Below, in pieces: positions 37,487 to 46,388 of a stretch of 64,000 nt of DNA (positions are counted from its first letter, which is position 1; each line of letters begins with the position of its first letter). Source of the stretch: Cryobacterium sp. HLT2-28 (lineage in GTDB: Bacteria; Actinomycetota; Actinomycetes; Actinomycetales; Microbacteriaceae); assembly GCF_004402495.1 (NCBI RefSeq), contig NZ_SOFH01000012.1, positions 52,170 through 116,169 of the forward strand. Reading direction: 5' to 3'. Under the pieces are notes generated by a model. That model did not search any database. It was not told the DNA's origin and saw nothing but the letters and a program-made list of their open reading frames with translations. The position numbers were made by a program, and so were the translations under genes.

Positions 37487-38470
37487 ATGACCGACGCAAT
37501 CCGCTGGGGAATCCTGGCCACGGGCGGGATCGCCCACGCATTCACCAACGACCTCGTCCTGGGCGGTTTCCGGGTGCAGGCGGTGGCCTCCCGCGCCCAG
37601 GCCTCTGCCGACGCGTTCGCGGCCGAGTTCGGCATCCCCACCGCCCACCCGAGCTACGAGGCCCTCGCCGACGACCCCGACGTCGACATCGTCTACATCT
37701 CCACGCCGCATCCGTTCCACGCCGAGAACGCCCGACTGATGCTCAACGCGGGCAAGCACGTGCTGATCGAGAAGCCGATCACGCTGAACGGCCGCGAAGC
37801 CCGGGAGATCGTCGACCTCGCGGCGAGCAAGGGGCTGCTCGTGCTCGAGGGCATGTGGACCAGGTTCCTGCCGCACATGGTGCGGATCAGGGAGATCCTC
37901 GCCGCCGGCACGATCGGGGACGTGCACACGCTCATCGCCGACCACACCCAGAGTCTGCCGGAAGCCCCGGAGCACCGCCTCAACTCGATGGCACTCGGCG
38001 GCGGCGCCCTCCTCGACCTCGGAATCTACCCGCTCACCTTCGCCTCCGAACTGTTCGGGCGCCCGGAGACGATCCTGGCGACCGCGACGTTCAAGCCGAC
38101 CGGCGTCGACGCCCAGGTCGCGACGACGTTCCGCTACCCGGGCGGTCAGATCGCCCAGACCCTCTCCGCGAGCGACACGGCCGGCCCGAACACCGCGACC
38201 ATCCTCGGCACCGCCGGCCGGATCGACATCGACCGGGTCTGGTACGCGCCGACGACCATCCGGGTGCGCGACAGCGCGAACGCGGTGATCGAAACCTTCA
38301 GCGCCCCGATCACGGGGCGCGGCATGCAGTTCCAGGCGATCGAGGCCGAGAAGCTCATCCGGGCAGGGAAAATCTCGAGCGACATCCTGCCGGTCGAGGA
38401 AATGGTCGCGATCATGGAGACCCTCGACGCCGTGCGCGAGCAGATCGGGCTGCGCTACCCCGGCGAGTAG
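37487..38470 (+). CDS. Gfo/Idh/MocA family oxidoreductase
   Basis: 327-aa NAD(P)-dependent dehydrogenase. The Rossmann start is WGILATGGIAHAFTNDLV, followed by DVDIVYISTPHPFHAENA and the catalytic-Lys motif HVLIEKPITLN; the C-terminal alpha/beta domain has ALGGGALLDLGIYPLTFASE. This is the trans-dihydrodiol/inositol/xylose dehydrogenase-like clade; the substrate is probably a sugar or polyol. ATG 37487 opens the nucleotide-binding fold; a longer frame would translate the palindrome. Confidence 0.9.
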   Translation: MTDAIRWGILATGGIAHAFTNDLVLGGFRVQAVASRAQASADAFAAEFGIPTAHPSYEALADDPDVDIVYISTPHPFHAENARLMLNAGKHVLIEKPITLNGREAREIVDLAASKGLLVLEGMWTRFLPHMVRIREILAAGTIGDVHTLIADHTQSLPEAPEHRLNSMALGGGALLDLGIYPLTFASELFGRPETILATATFKPTGVDAQVATTFRYPGGQIAQTLSASDTAGPNTATILGTAGRIDIDRVWYAPTTIRVRDSANAVIETFSAPITGRGMQFQAIEAEKLIRAGKISSDILPVEEMVAIMETLDAVREQIGLRYPGE

Positions 38471-38579
38471 CCGCCGGACTCTGCCGCGTCACCCATTCTG
38501 GGGTGCGCGCGGCCCAGCCAAACCGGCCGGCCCGCCTGGTGCCGCCGATATCCTGATCAAGGAGCAGGAGGGGGCAGGT

Positions 38580-40862
38580 GTGGGGACAGCCGCGACGACC
38601 AGCCTGCCGACACGTTCCGCCCGCGTGTTCGGACCCGGCAATCGGCTGGTCTGGGCGATGCTGCTGCTGCTCACCGTCTACCTGGCCGGGCTGGCGCTCC
38701 CCAGCGACGACCTCCGTCCGGTGGTCAACGGCTGGCTGGGCACGATAACCCAGTGGATCCCCGCGGCTTTGTGCTGGCGCGCGGTCTACCGCTCCGGCTT
38801 CCGACGGATGCTGGTGCTCCTGGCCGGGGCCGCCGTCACCGTGTTCGCGGCCTCGAACCAGTACTACGTGCTGGCGCTCGGCGATGGGGAGGCGCTGAGC
38901 TTCCCCTCGTCCGCCGACTTCGGATACCTGCTGTTCTACCCGCTCATCCTCGGGGCGCTCGCCATTCTGGTCTCCCGGCAGCTTCGCGCGCTTCCCCGGG
39001 CGGTCTCGCTCGACAGCGCGGTCGGCGCGCTCGGCGCCGCGGCCCTGCTCGCGGCCCTGCTCAGTCCGATCCTCCTCGCGGCCCAGGCCGGCGGGTTCAG
39101 TCTTGCCACGGCGGTCGCGACCGCCTTCCCCCTGCTCGACCTCGTGCTGGTCGCCGCCGTGGTCGGCGTCGCCTCCGCCCGGGGGCTGGACGTCGGCGGT
39201 CGCTGGGGCATCCTCGTCTCCGGCCTGCTGGTCTTCGCCGCCACCGACGTGATCTACGCGGAGCAGATCGCCGGCGACAGCTACGCGATCGGCACGCTGC
39301 TGGACGGCGGCTGGGCCGTCGGCCTGACCCTCATCGCCCTCTGGGTGGACGGCCTGACCCAGCCGCCAAGTGCGGTCGGCCGCCGGCTGACCGGCGTCCT
39401 CTCCCTGATCGTACCCGTGGTGGCCACGGCCGCCGGGGTCCTGGTGCTCCTCCTCGGCACCCAGGTGAGGCTCTCCCTCCTCGCCGTCGCGCTGGCGACC
39501 GCGACCCTCGCCGGGGCGAGCCTGCGCACGGCCGTCGCGTTCCGGGATCTCGGCCGGATGGCCGACCTCCGCCGCCAGGCGCGCACCGACGACCTCACCG
39601 GACTGCCCAACCGGCGGGCGCTCTACCTCGACGTGCCCCTGCGCCTCGCCTCGGGAGGCCCGAGGAGCGCACTGATGCTGCTCGACCTGGACCGGTTCAA
39701 GGAGGTGAACGACAGCCTCGGCCACGATGTCGGCGACGAGCTGCTCGTGCAGGTCGGGCGACGCCTGGCCGACCAATTGCGAACGCGGGACCTGCTGGCA
39801 CGCCTCGGCGGAGACGAATTCGCGATCCTCCTCGACGACGCGGGCCCCGCCGAGGCGGAGGCCGTCGCGGCGACGGTGCAGGCGGCCCTGGCCGAACCGT
39901 TCACCCTCGCCGGGATCACCCTGCAGACCAGCGTCTCGGTCGGGATCGCGCTCTACCCGGAGCAGAGCGACAACCTGACCGGGCTGCTGCGGAAGGCCGA
40001 CATGGCCATGTACAAGGCGAAGGCCGGCGGCACCGGGCACCACGTCTACCGCAGCTCCGACGACAGCCACGGGGACGCCCGGCTGCGCACCGTGCAGGAG
40101 CTGCGCCTGGCACTTCACGAGGACCAGCTGGTGCTCCACTACCAGCCGCAGATCGACCTGCCGACGGGGCAGGTGAACTGCGTCGAGGCGCTCGTGCGCT
40201 GGCAGCACCCCGCCCGCGGCCTGCTTCAGCCGGGGCAGTTCCTCGACCTGGTCGAGGAATCCGGGCTGATGCACGCCATGACGCATGTGGTGCTCGACAA
40301 GGCCCTCGACCAGGCCGCGCTCTGGCGGGCCGAGGGTCATCCGCTCGCGGTCGCCGTGAACCTCTCGGCGCGTTCCCTGCTCGACGCCGAACTGCCGGCG
40401 CGGGTTCGCGCGCAGCTCTCGTCCCGGGGCCTGCCGACCTCCGCCCTGACCCTGGAGATCACCGAGGAATTCCTGCTGAACGACCGGGAGCGGGCGCGGG
40501 AGATCCTCACCCAGTTGCGCGAGACGGGAATCCGGATCGCCGTCGACGACTTCGGGACCGGCTACAGCTCGCTCGCCTACCTGCGGGACCTGCCCATCGA
40601 CGAGCTCAAGCTGGACCGGTCCTTCATCATGCCGATGGCCGACGACGCGCGCGCCGCAGCGCTCGTCTCCTCCATCGTCGACCTCGCCCACAGCCTGGGG
40701 ATGAGCGCCGTCGCCGAGGGGGTGGAGGATGCCGTGGCCTACGACGAGCTCGTGCGGTACGGCTGCGACCAGGCACAGGGATTCCACCTGTCGCGGCCGC
40801 TCCCCGTGGCCGACCTGGACGCCTGGCTCCTCCTGCGTCGCGCGGCGGTTGCCACGGCGTAA
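38580..40862 (+). CDS. membrane-bound GGDEF-EAL cyclic-di-GMP protein
   Basis: 760-aa protein. About nine N-terminal membrane helices (about 18-315, for example LVWAMLLLLTVYLAGLALPS) form an MHYT-unrelated sensor region. The GGDEF domain has DDLTGLPNRRALY and LARLGGDEFAILLDD (intact active site). The EAL domain has VEALVRWQHPARGL, FEHS-like VNLSARSLLDAELP, EITEEFLLND, DDFGTGYSSLAYLRDLP and ELKLDRSFI. Both catalytic motifs look complete, so it may make and break c-di-GMP. GTG 38580 follows AGGAGGGGG. It could regulate the tad pili or surface proteins, which is speculation. Confidence 0.93.
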   Translation: MGTAATTSLPTRSARVFGPGNRLVWAMLLLLTVYLAGLALPSDDLRPVVNGWLGTITQWIPAALCWRAVYRSGFRRMLVLLAGAAVTVFAASNQYYVLALGDGEALSFPSSADFGYLLFYPLILGALAILVSRQLRALPRAVSLDSAVGALGAAALLAALLSPILLAAQAGGFSLATAVATAFPLLDLVLVAAVVGVASARGLDVGGRWGILVSGLLVFAATDVIYAEQIAGDSYAIGTLLDGGWAVGLTLIALWVDGLTQPPSAVGRRLTGVLSLIVPVVATAAGVLVLLLGTQVRLSLLAVALATATLAGASLRTAVAFRDLGRMADLRRQARTDDLTGLPNRRALYLDVPLRLASGGPRSALMLLDLDRFKEVNDSLGHDVGDELLVQVGRRLADQLRTRDLLARLGGDEFAILLDDAGPAEAEAVAATVQAALAEPFTLAGITLQTSVSVGIALYPEQSDNLTGLLRKADMAMYKAKAGGTGHHVYRSSDDSHGDARLRTVQELRLALHEDQLVLHYQPQIDLPTGQVNCVEALVRWQHPARGLLQPGQFLDLVEESGLMHAMTHVVLDKALDQAALWRAEGHPLAVAVNLSARSLLDAELPARVRAQLSSRGLPTSALTLEITEEFLLNDRERAREILTQLRETGIRIAVDDFGTGYSSLAYLRDLPIDELKLDRSFIMPMADDARAAALVSSIVDLAHSLGMSAVAEGVEDAVAYDELVRYGCDQAQGFHLSRPLPVADLDAWLLLRRAAVATA

Positions 40863-40926
40863 CGGGCGGAGACGCGGGCCCGCCAAGCCGAGGCTGCCTC
40901 ACATCGACGGCAGGTACAGTACACGG

Positions 40927-42369
40927 GTGGAAGAACAGGACACCCCGCGGCCCGGCATCGCCGGCTTCATCGCCCGGCACCGCACGCTGGCCCTGATCGG
41001 AGCCGGTGCGGCGCTGTTCGCCCTCCTCGGCACCGGGGCCGTCGTCGCGGGCGCCTCGACCGTCCCGGCCAACGCTCCCGCCGCCCTCCGTGTCCGGGCC
41101 GCCACCCCCAGCCCCACCCCGACGGCCGCGCCGCCCCGGCCCGCCCCGTCCGATGCCACCACCGCCAGCCGGCTCCGCAGCTGCTCGGTGGCCGGCCTGG
41201 CCGCCGACCCCCGGCTCGCGAACTTCCAGGCCCAGGTGGTCAACGCCAGCACCGGCGAGGTCCTCTTCGACCGTGGCGGCAACACGCCGTCCCGCACCGC
41301 GAGCGTGCTCAAAGTGCTGACCTCGACAGCCGCGCTGAGCGTGCTCGGCCCCGACTACCGGGCCACGACGACAGTGCTGGCCGGCAGCGAACCGGGAACG
41401 GTCGTGCTGGTCGGCGGGGGAGACCTCACCCTGTCCCGCACCCCGACCGGCGATGAATCGGTGTACACCGGAGCCGCGCACCTCGACGACCTTGCCGCGA
41501 AGACCATCGCGGCGTGGCAGGCCGACCCGGCGCATCCGCCGATCACGCGGCTCGTGCTCGACTCCTCCTCCTTCGGCGACCCCGGCTGGGACCCGAGCTG
41601 GAACCGCAAGGAACTCGGCGACGGGTACATGCCCGAGATCACCGCACTCCAGGTCGACGGCGACCGGGACAACCCGGGCCGCAGCACCTCCGCCCGCAGC
41701 AGCGACCCGATCGGGCGCGCCGGGCGGGCGTTCGCCGACGCGCTCGGCGGAAACGTGGAGATCAGCCGCGGAACGGCCCCGGCAGGCGCCGCAGAACTCG
41801 CCTCGGTGCAGTCCCAGCCGGTGTCCACCCTGATCAAACAGGCACTGATCGTGTCGGACAACGCGCTCGCCGAGATGCTCGCCCGGCTCGTCGCGGTGAA
41901 ATCCGGGGCCGGGAACACCTTCGGGGCACTGCAGAAATCCACCCTCTCCGGGCTCGCCCCCTACGGCATCGACACGACCGGCATCCTGATCGCCGACGGC
42001 TCAGGCCTGAGCGACAACAACGCCGTTCCGCCGTCCTACCTGACGAAACTGTTCGTCAAGATCAATGCCAGGGAAGGGAACCTCGGCGTCATCTTCGACG
42101 GCCTGCCCGTCGCCGGCGGGGAGCGCGGGTCACTGTCCTACAGCGACCGGTTCACGGGCGACAACGCCGTCGCGGACGGTTCCGTCTTCGCCAAGACCGG
42201 GTGGATCGACACCGGCTACACCCTGGCCGGTGTGATCCACGCCGCGGACGGCACGCCGCTGACCTTCGCCGTTTACGCGCTCGGGGATGTGGGCGATAAT
42301 GCGAAGCAGGCGATCGACACCATCACCGCCGGTTTCTACCGATGCGGTGACAACCTGTCGAACACCTGA
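40927..42369 (+). CDS. dacB: D-alanyl-D-alanine carboxypeptidase / endopeptidase (PBP4, S13)
   Basis: 480-aa penicillin-binding protein. A signal anchor (about 20-43) and Pro/Ala/Thr linker precede the S13 domain: Ser126-x-x-Lys129 in TASVLKVLTS, the SDN motif in VSDNALAEML, and FAKTGW as KTG box. The inserted domain typical of PBP4 lies between the first two. It trims peptidoglycan cross-links. GTG 40927 is the first start before the anchor. The order dacB-pncA-hydrolase is compact and probably an operon; in many actinobacteria dacB precedes tilS-hpt, which is not the case here. Confidence 0.92.
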   Translation: MEEQDTPRPGIAGFIARHRTLALIGAGAALFALLGTGAVVAGASTVPANAPAALRVRAATPSPTPTAAPPRPAPSDATTASRLRSCSVAGLAADPRLANFQAQVVNASTGEVLFDRGGNTPSRTASVLKVLTSTAALSVLGPDYRATTTVLAGSEPGTVVLVGGGDLTLSRTPTGDESVYTGAAHLDDLAAKTIAAWQADPAHPPITRLVLDSSSFGDPGWDPSWNRKELGDGYMPEITALQVDGDRDNPGRSTSARSSDPIGRAGRAFADALGGNVEISRGTAPAGAAELASVQSQPVSTLIKQALIVSDNALAEMLARLVAVKSGAGNTFGALQKSTLSGLAPYGIDTTGILIADGSGLSDNNAVPPSYLTKLFVKINAREGNLGVIFDGLPVAGGERGSLSYSDRFTGDNAVADGSVFAKTGWIDTGYTLAGVIHAADGTPLTFAVYALGDVGDNAKQAIDTITAGFYRCGDNLSNT

Positions 42370-42397
42370 TCCCATCCGGCGAGCGAAGGAGCCACCT

Positions 42398-42988
42398 GTG
42401 ACACGGGCACTGTTCATCATCGACGTCCAGAACGATTTCACAGAGGGTGGCGCACTTGTCGTCGCGGGCGGGTCGGCCGTCGCCGCCGGGGTGAGCGCGC
42501 TCCTGGCACAGCACCCGAACGCCTACGCGTGTGTGTTCGCCTCCCGGGACTGGCACGACCCCGACGGCGACAACGGCGGCCACTTCGCCCTGTCCGGCGA
42601 ACCCGACTACTCCGAGAGCTGGCCGGTGCACTGCGTGGCGGGCACCCCGGGCGCCGAGTACCACCAGGCGCTCAAGCTGCCGGAACACACCATCCACATT
42701 CGTAAGGGCCAGGGCGAGGCCGGCTACTCGATCTTCGACGGCGTCTCGGAGGGCGGTGACAAGACGGGCGAATTGCTGATCACGAACGGTGTGACGGATG
42801 TCGACATCGTCGGCCTGGCCACCGACCACTGCGTGCGCGCGAGCGGACTCGATGCCCTCGAACACGGCCAGCACCTGCGCGTGCTCACCGACCTGGTCGC
42901 CGGGGTCAACCCGGATGCCAGCGAGGCGGCGCTGGCCGAACTGGCCTACGCGGGGGCTGTCCTGGCAACCTCAGACGTGGTCGCCTAG
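42398..42988 (+). CDS. pncA: nicotinamidase / isochorismatase family protein
   Basis: 196-aa cysteine hydrolase converting nicotinamide to nicotinate for NAD salvage. The catalytic triad is Asp9 (IIDVQNDF), Lys103 (HIRKGQ) and Cys145 (TDHCVRAS); the metal site includes Asp51 and His53 in SRDWHDP. Length and motifs match nicotinamidase; pyrazinamide activation would follow from the same activity. GTG 42398, ribosome site GAAGGAG. Confidence 0.92.
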   Translation: MTRALFIIDVQNDFTEGGALVVAGGSAVAAGVSALLAQHPNAYACVFASRDWHDPDGDNGGHFALSGEPDYSESWPVHCVAGTPGAEYHQALKLPEHTIHIRKGQGEAGYSIFDGVSEGGDKTGELLITNGVTDVDIVGLATDHCVRASGLDALEHGQHLRVLTDLVAGVNPDASEAALAELAYAGAVLATSDVVA

Positions 42989-43753
42989 GTGGGGGCCGGA
43001 CGCGCGCCCGTGCTGGACTCCTTCGCCCGGCGCCTCGACGGCGTGCGGATCGCCTACGACCTCGTGCCGGGGGATCGCCCGATCCTCCTCGTGCACGGGT
43101 TTGCGTCGACCGCCAGGCTCAGCTGGGCCGGCACGGGCTGGCTGCGCTTCCTCGAGGAGGCCGGACGCGGCGTGATCGCGCCCGACCTGCGCGGCCACGG
43201 GCGGAGCGACAAACCGCACCGGGCCGCCGACTATGCACCCCGGCAGCTGGCCGCCGACCTCGTGGTCGTGCTCGACGCGCTCGGCCTGGACCAGGTCGAC
43301 GTGGTGGCCTATTCGATGGGGTCCCGGGTCGCGGCGGCGCTCGCCCGGCTGGCACCGGAACGCGTAGGTCGCCTGGTGCTCGGCGGTGCGGGGCCGGTCG
43401 AACTGTTCGAGTCCGTCGGCCCGGCGACGCTGGCCGGGCTGCTGGCCGGGCAGACCCCGGCCGATCCGGTGGTCGCGGCCGTGCTCGGGCCCGTACTCGC
43501 ATCCGCCGTCGCCGCGGGAGGAGACCTGGCTGCGCTGCTGGCCTGCGTGGAGGGATTCGCCGGGGCAGCACTCGACCTGCCGCCGGGCATCCCCGTGCTG
43601 TACGTCGCGGGCGGCGCCGACCCGATCCCGGACGGGGTGGCCGAGCTGGCCCGTGCCCGAGGCTCCGCCTACCGGGAGCTGCCCGGCCGCGATCACGTGA
43701 ACTCGCTTACCTCCCGCGAGTTCAAGCAGGCGGCCCTGGACTTCCTGTCCTGA
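42989..43753 (+). CDS. alpha/beta hydrolase
   Basis: 254-aa hydrolase whose GTG follows the pncA stop directly (TAGGTG). Oxyanion LVHGFAS (34-40), PDLRGHGRSDKP, nucleophile Ser109 in AYSMGSR, acid near residue 214 in GGADPIP, base His236 in GRDHVNS. Generic esterase/lactonase-like fold; the substrate cannot be predicted. Translational coupling to pncA is seen, functional linkage is not. Confidence 0.88.
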   Translation: MGAGRAPVLDSFARRLDGVRIAYDLVPGDRPILLVHGFASTARLSWAGTGWLRFLEEAGRGVIAPDLRGHGRSDKPHRAADYAPRQLAADLVVVLDALGLDQVDVVAYSMGSRVAAALARLAPERVGRLVLGGAGPVELFESVGPATLAGLLAGQTPADPVVAAVLGPVLASAVAAGGDLAALLACVEGFAGAALDLPPGIPVLYVAGGADPIPDGVAELARARGSAYRELPGRDHVNSLTSREFKQAALDFLS

Positions 43754-43799
43754 TTCCGTCCCCTATTCGGGGGGTTTGTCAAACTTTTCTTCAAGGGTT

Positions 43800-43826
43800 G
43801 CATCCAGAACTACCGTGTTGCTGGAA
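43800..43826 (+). promoter_or_regulatory. candidate ECF promoter of DUF4397 gene 1
   Basis: GCATCC (43800-43805), 15-nt spacer, CTGGAA (43821-43826), 54 nt before the start codon. The same two boxes with the same spacing precede the second DUF4397 gene, while the spacers differ. Similar to the CCATCC / CCGAAT boxes of SigK promoters. Confidence 0.5.
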
Positions 43827-43879
43827 TTGACAGCGGGAGGCCGCGCGGTCACCCGTCCAACGAAATGCAGGAGGTAACC

Positions 43880-44622
43880 ATGCACAGGACCATCGCAATT
43901 GGCACCGCAGCCGGCCTACTCGTCGCTCTCGCAGGACGGCCAGCGCCGGCGAAAACCACGGTGACGGCGGGCACCACTCCGACGGAGGCACCGCCGAACT
44001 CACCGTCTTCCACGGCGTGCCGGGCCTGACCGTGGACGTCTACGTCGACGGCACGCTCACCCTCGACGACTTCGAGCCGGGCACGTTCTCCGACACTCTC
44101 ACCCTCGACGCCGGAACGTACTCGGTGGCCGTCACGGCCGCCGACGCGACCGACGACAGCCACCCGGTGATCGGTCCGATCGACCTGACGCTGGAAGAAG
44201 GCGACAACTACACGGTCGCAGCGCACCTCACCGAAGCCGGTGACCCCACCGCCACCCTGTTCACGAACAACCTCGACAAGGCAGGCAAGGGCAACGGGCG
44301 CCTCACCGTGCGCCACATCGCAGCCGCGCCATCCGTGGACGTGCTCGCGAACGATGCGGCCGCGGTGACCGACCTGACCAACCCCGACGAGGAAGAGCTG
44401 ACCCTGCCGGTCGGCACCATCTCCGCCGTGGTGGCCGCAACCGGAACGACCGACCCGCTGATCGGGCCGACCGACGTCGAGATCGCCAAGCGCACGAACA
44501 CCATCGTCTACGCCTGGGGCAGCCTGAACGCTGACAACCTCGCGTTCGCCGTGCAGACGGTCGGCCTCACCGGGGGTGGACACCACCACCACGACGACCA
44601 CCACAACGACCACCACAAGTAA
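43880..44622 (+). pseudogene. DUF4397 surface protein with frameshifted signal peptide and His-rich tail
   Basis: ATG 43880 (ribosome site GGAGG) begins a signal peptide MHRTIAIGTAAGLLVALAG. Near 43937 the frame must change by one base to reach ASAGENHGDGGHHSDG, then ELTVFHGVPGLTVDVYVDGT, and a DUF4397 domain that runs to TAA 44622. Restoring one base (GAC-TGG) repairs the protein exactly. The end is a His/Asp tail (GGHHHHDDHHNDHHK) likely to bind Zn, Cu or Ni. Closely similar to the next gene. Either a recent mutation, phase variation or an assembly error; an internal GTG at 44017 would give a non-secreted 201-aa product. Confidence 0.75.
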
Positions 44623-44676
44623 GGATCGCCACTTACGACGCCCGGTCGCATCGACCGACGGGGCTTCGTCCGCACC

Positions 44677-44719
44677 TCGAGGGCCGCACGCCCAACGACA
44701 GTTGACGTGCGGCCCTCGA
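44677..44719. terminator. perfect 14-bp hairpin between the DUF4397 genes
   Basis: TCGAGGGCCGCACG (44677-44690) and its exact complement (44706-44719) around a 15-nt loop, without a T-run. Probably ends or attenuates the first transcript, 32 nt before the second promoter motif. Confidence 0.55.
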
Positions 44720-44750
44720 CGTGCCCGGGCGAAAGAAATCAGGTTCGGGT

Positions 44751-44777
44751 GCATCCGATCCGGGCCGTCCGCCGGAA
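44751..44777 (+). promoter_or_regulatory. candidate ECF promoter of DUF4397 gene 2
   Basis: GCATCC (44751-44756), 15-nt spacer, CCGGAA (44772-44777), 72 nt before the start codon of the second DUF4397 gene. It matches the element at 43800. Confidence 0.5.
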
Positions 44778-44848
44778 GTAATGGCTAAAGAGTGCTCCGG
44801 CACACCCGGCGGGGATTCCCCCCGCGACCCACACATCAGGAGGAAATC

Positions 44849-45691
44849 ATGCGCAAGTCCCTCACGATCGGCATGACGGCGGCCTCGCTCGGCGCCCTCA
44901 TCGCCCTGACCGGCCTCGCACCGGCGCAGGCAGCCGACCCGGTCGCCAAACTGTCCGTCTTCCACGGCGTACCCGGCCTCACCGTCGACGTGTACGTGAA
45001 CGACAAGCTGACCCTGGACAACTTCAAGCCGGGCGACCTCGCCGGGCCGCTCGACCTGCCGGCCGGCACCTACAAGGTTGCGATCACCGCGTCGGATGCG
45101 GCCGACGCGAGCAAGCCCGCCATCGGGCCGGTTGACCTGCCCCTCGTGGCGGGGATGGACTACACCGCCGTCGCCCATCTCGACGCCGCCGGCAAGCCGA
45201 CCGCGACGCTCTTCACCAACGATATCGGCAAGCTGGAGGCCGGCCAGGGCCGGCTGACCGTGCGGCACGTGGCCGCTGCGCCCGCGGTCGACGTGCTCGC
45301 CAACGGAGCGGCCGCCATCACCAACCTGGTCAATCCGAAGGAGTCGGTGCTGAACCTGCCGGCAGGCACCATCTCGGCGGCGGTCGCCGCCACGGGGACC
45401 ACGGCCCCGGTGATCGGGCCGGCGGATGTCAACGTCGCGGAAGGCACGAACACGATCGTCTACGCCTGGGGCAGCCTGGCCGACAAGAACCTCGCCCTCG
45501 GCGTGCAGACGATCGCCGGACTGCACTCGAACCCCGGCAGCATCCCCGCCGGTGAGGCAGGCCTGGTCGCCACGAACAAGCCGGCGGACACGACCGGACT
45601 CTGGCTCGGCGCCTTCGCCGCAATGCTGCTCGCACTCGGCGCAGCCGCGGTCGTCGGACTGCGTCGCTCGGCCGCGGCCGCGCGCCGCTAG
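44849..45691 (+). CDS. DUF4397 domain cell-surface protein
   Basis: 280-aa protein. Signal peptide to about residue 30 (ends APAQAA), then KLSVFHGVPGLTVDVYVND and two-part DUF4397 beta sandwich with TVRHVAAAPAVDVLANGAAA and NTIVYAWGSL. A C-terminal helix (GLWLGAFAAMLLALGAAAVV) with GLRRS after it looks like a cell-wall sorting tail, but no clear LPxTG/LAxTG is visible before it (NKPADTTG), so it may stay membrane anchored. A sortase gene follows 13 nt later. AGGAGG precedes ATG 44849. DUF4397 function is unknown; the fold is fasciclin- or Ig-like in role. Confidence 0.88.
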   Translation: MRKSLTIGMTAASLGALIALTGLAPAQAADPVAKLSVFHGVPGLTVDVYVNDKLTLDNFKPGDLAGPLDLPAGTYKVAITASDAADASKPAIGPVDLPLVAGMDYTAVAHLDAAGKPTATLFTNDIGKLEAGQGRLTVRHVAAAPAVDVLANGAAAITNLVNPKESVLNLPAGTISAAVAATGTTAPVIGPADVNVAEGTNTIVYAWGSLADKNLALGVQTIAGLHSNPGSIPAGEAGLVATNKPADTTGLWLGAFAAMLLALGAAAVVGLRRSAAAARR

Positions 45692-45704
45692 CAGGGACCG
45701 CACG

Positions 45705-46361
45705 ATGAGAGCCACAGTGGGCGCCATCGGGATGCTCGCTGTGGCTCTCGTTCTGCTCAGCGGATGCTCCGGGGCTCAGGTTCCGCCGGCATCCGCGCCG
45801 ACGGCGGTCACAACGCCCGCGCCGGCATCCGTGCTTCCGCCCCCCAGGCCGGCCCCCGAGGTGACGGTGCCGACGGTGAGCGCCACCCTGAGCGCCAACC
45901 AGGCGCCGGCCCCGCTGCCCCCCGTGCGGATCCGAGTGGAGACCCTGGGCATCGACATGGCGGTCGAGGCGGTCGGCCAGACTGCGGAGAAAGTCATGGA
46001 ACTGCCGAAGAACCCCGCCGTGGCCGCCTGGTACCGGTTCGGCCCCTCACCGGCCAGCCCGGCCGGGGCGACCGTGATCGCCGCCCATGTCGACTCGCTC
46101 GTCTACGACATCGGCCCGTTCGCCCGGCTCGCCTCGGCGACTGCCGGAACCCGGGTCGTGCTGACGCTCAGCGACGGGTCGGAGCGGGGCTACTCGGTCA
46201 CCGGCCTGCAGTCGATCCTCAAACCGGATGTCCCGTGGGACAGTGTCTTCGACAGGTCGGGTGCCTCCCGGCTGACACTGGTGACCTGCGGCGGCGAATT
46301 CGACTACGAGGCGAAGCGCTACCTCTCCAACGTGATCGTCTCGGCGGATCCGCTCCCATGA
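45705..46361 (+). CDS. class F sortase
   Basis: 218-aa sortase with a lipobox-like signal (LLSGC, Cys21), a Pro-rich linker, and the catalytic residues His128 (IAAHVDS), Cys195 (TLVTCGG) and Arg205 (EAKRYLSN). Sortases cut a C-terminal sorting motif and join surface proteins to peptidoglycan; class F is the actinobacterial class with a short domain. It is directly downstream of the DUF4397 gene and probably in the same transcript, so that protein is the likely substrate although its motif is atypical. Confidence 0.9.
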   Translation: MRATVGAIGMLAVALVLLSGCSGAQVPPASAPTAVTTPAPASVLPPPRPAPEVTVPTVSATLSANQAPAPLPPVRIRVETLGIDMAVEAVGQTAEKVMELPKNPAVAAWYRFGPSPASPAGATVIAAHVDSLVYDIGPFARLASATAGTRVVLTLSDGSERGYSVTGLQSILKPDVPWDSVFDRSGASRLTLVTCGGEFDYEAKRYLSNVIVSADPLP

Positions 46362-46388
46362 TCACGATCCATCCCATAGTGAGAAGGT

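Noticed and set aside
38412..40886. 824-codon ORF antisense to the GGDEF-EAL gene
   Set aside because: Shadow frame; the plus-strand protein has intact GGDEF and EAL motifs.
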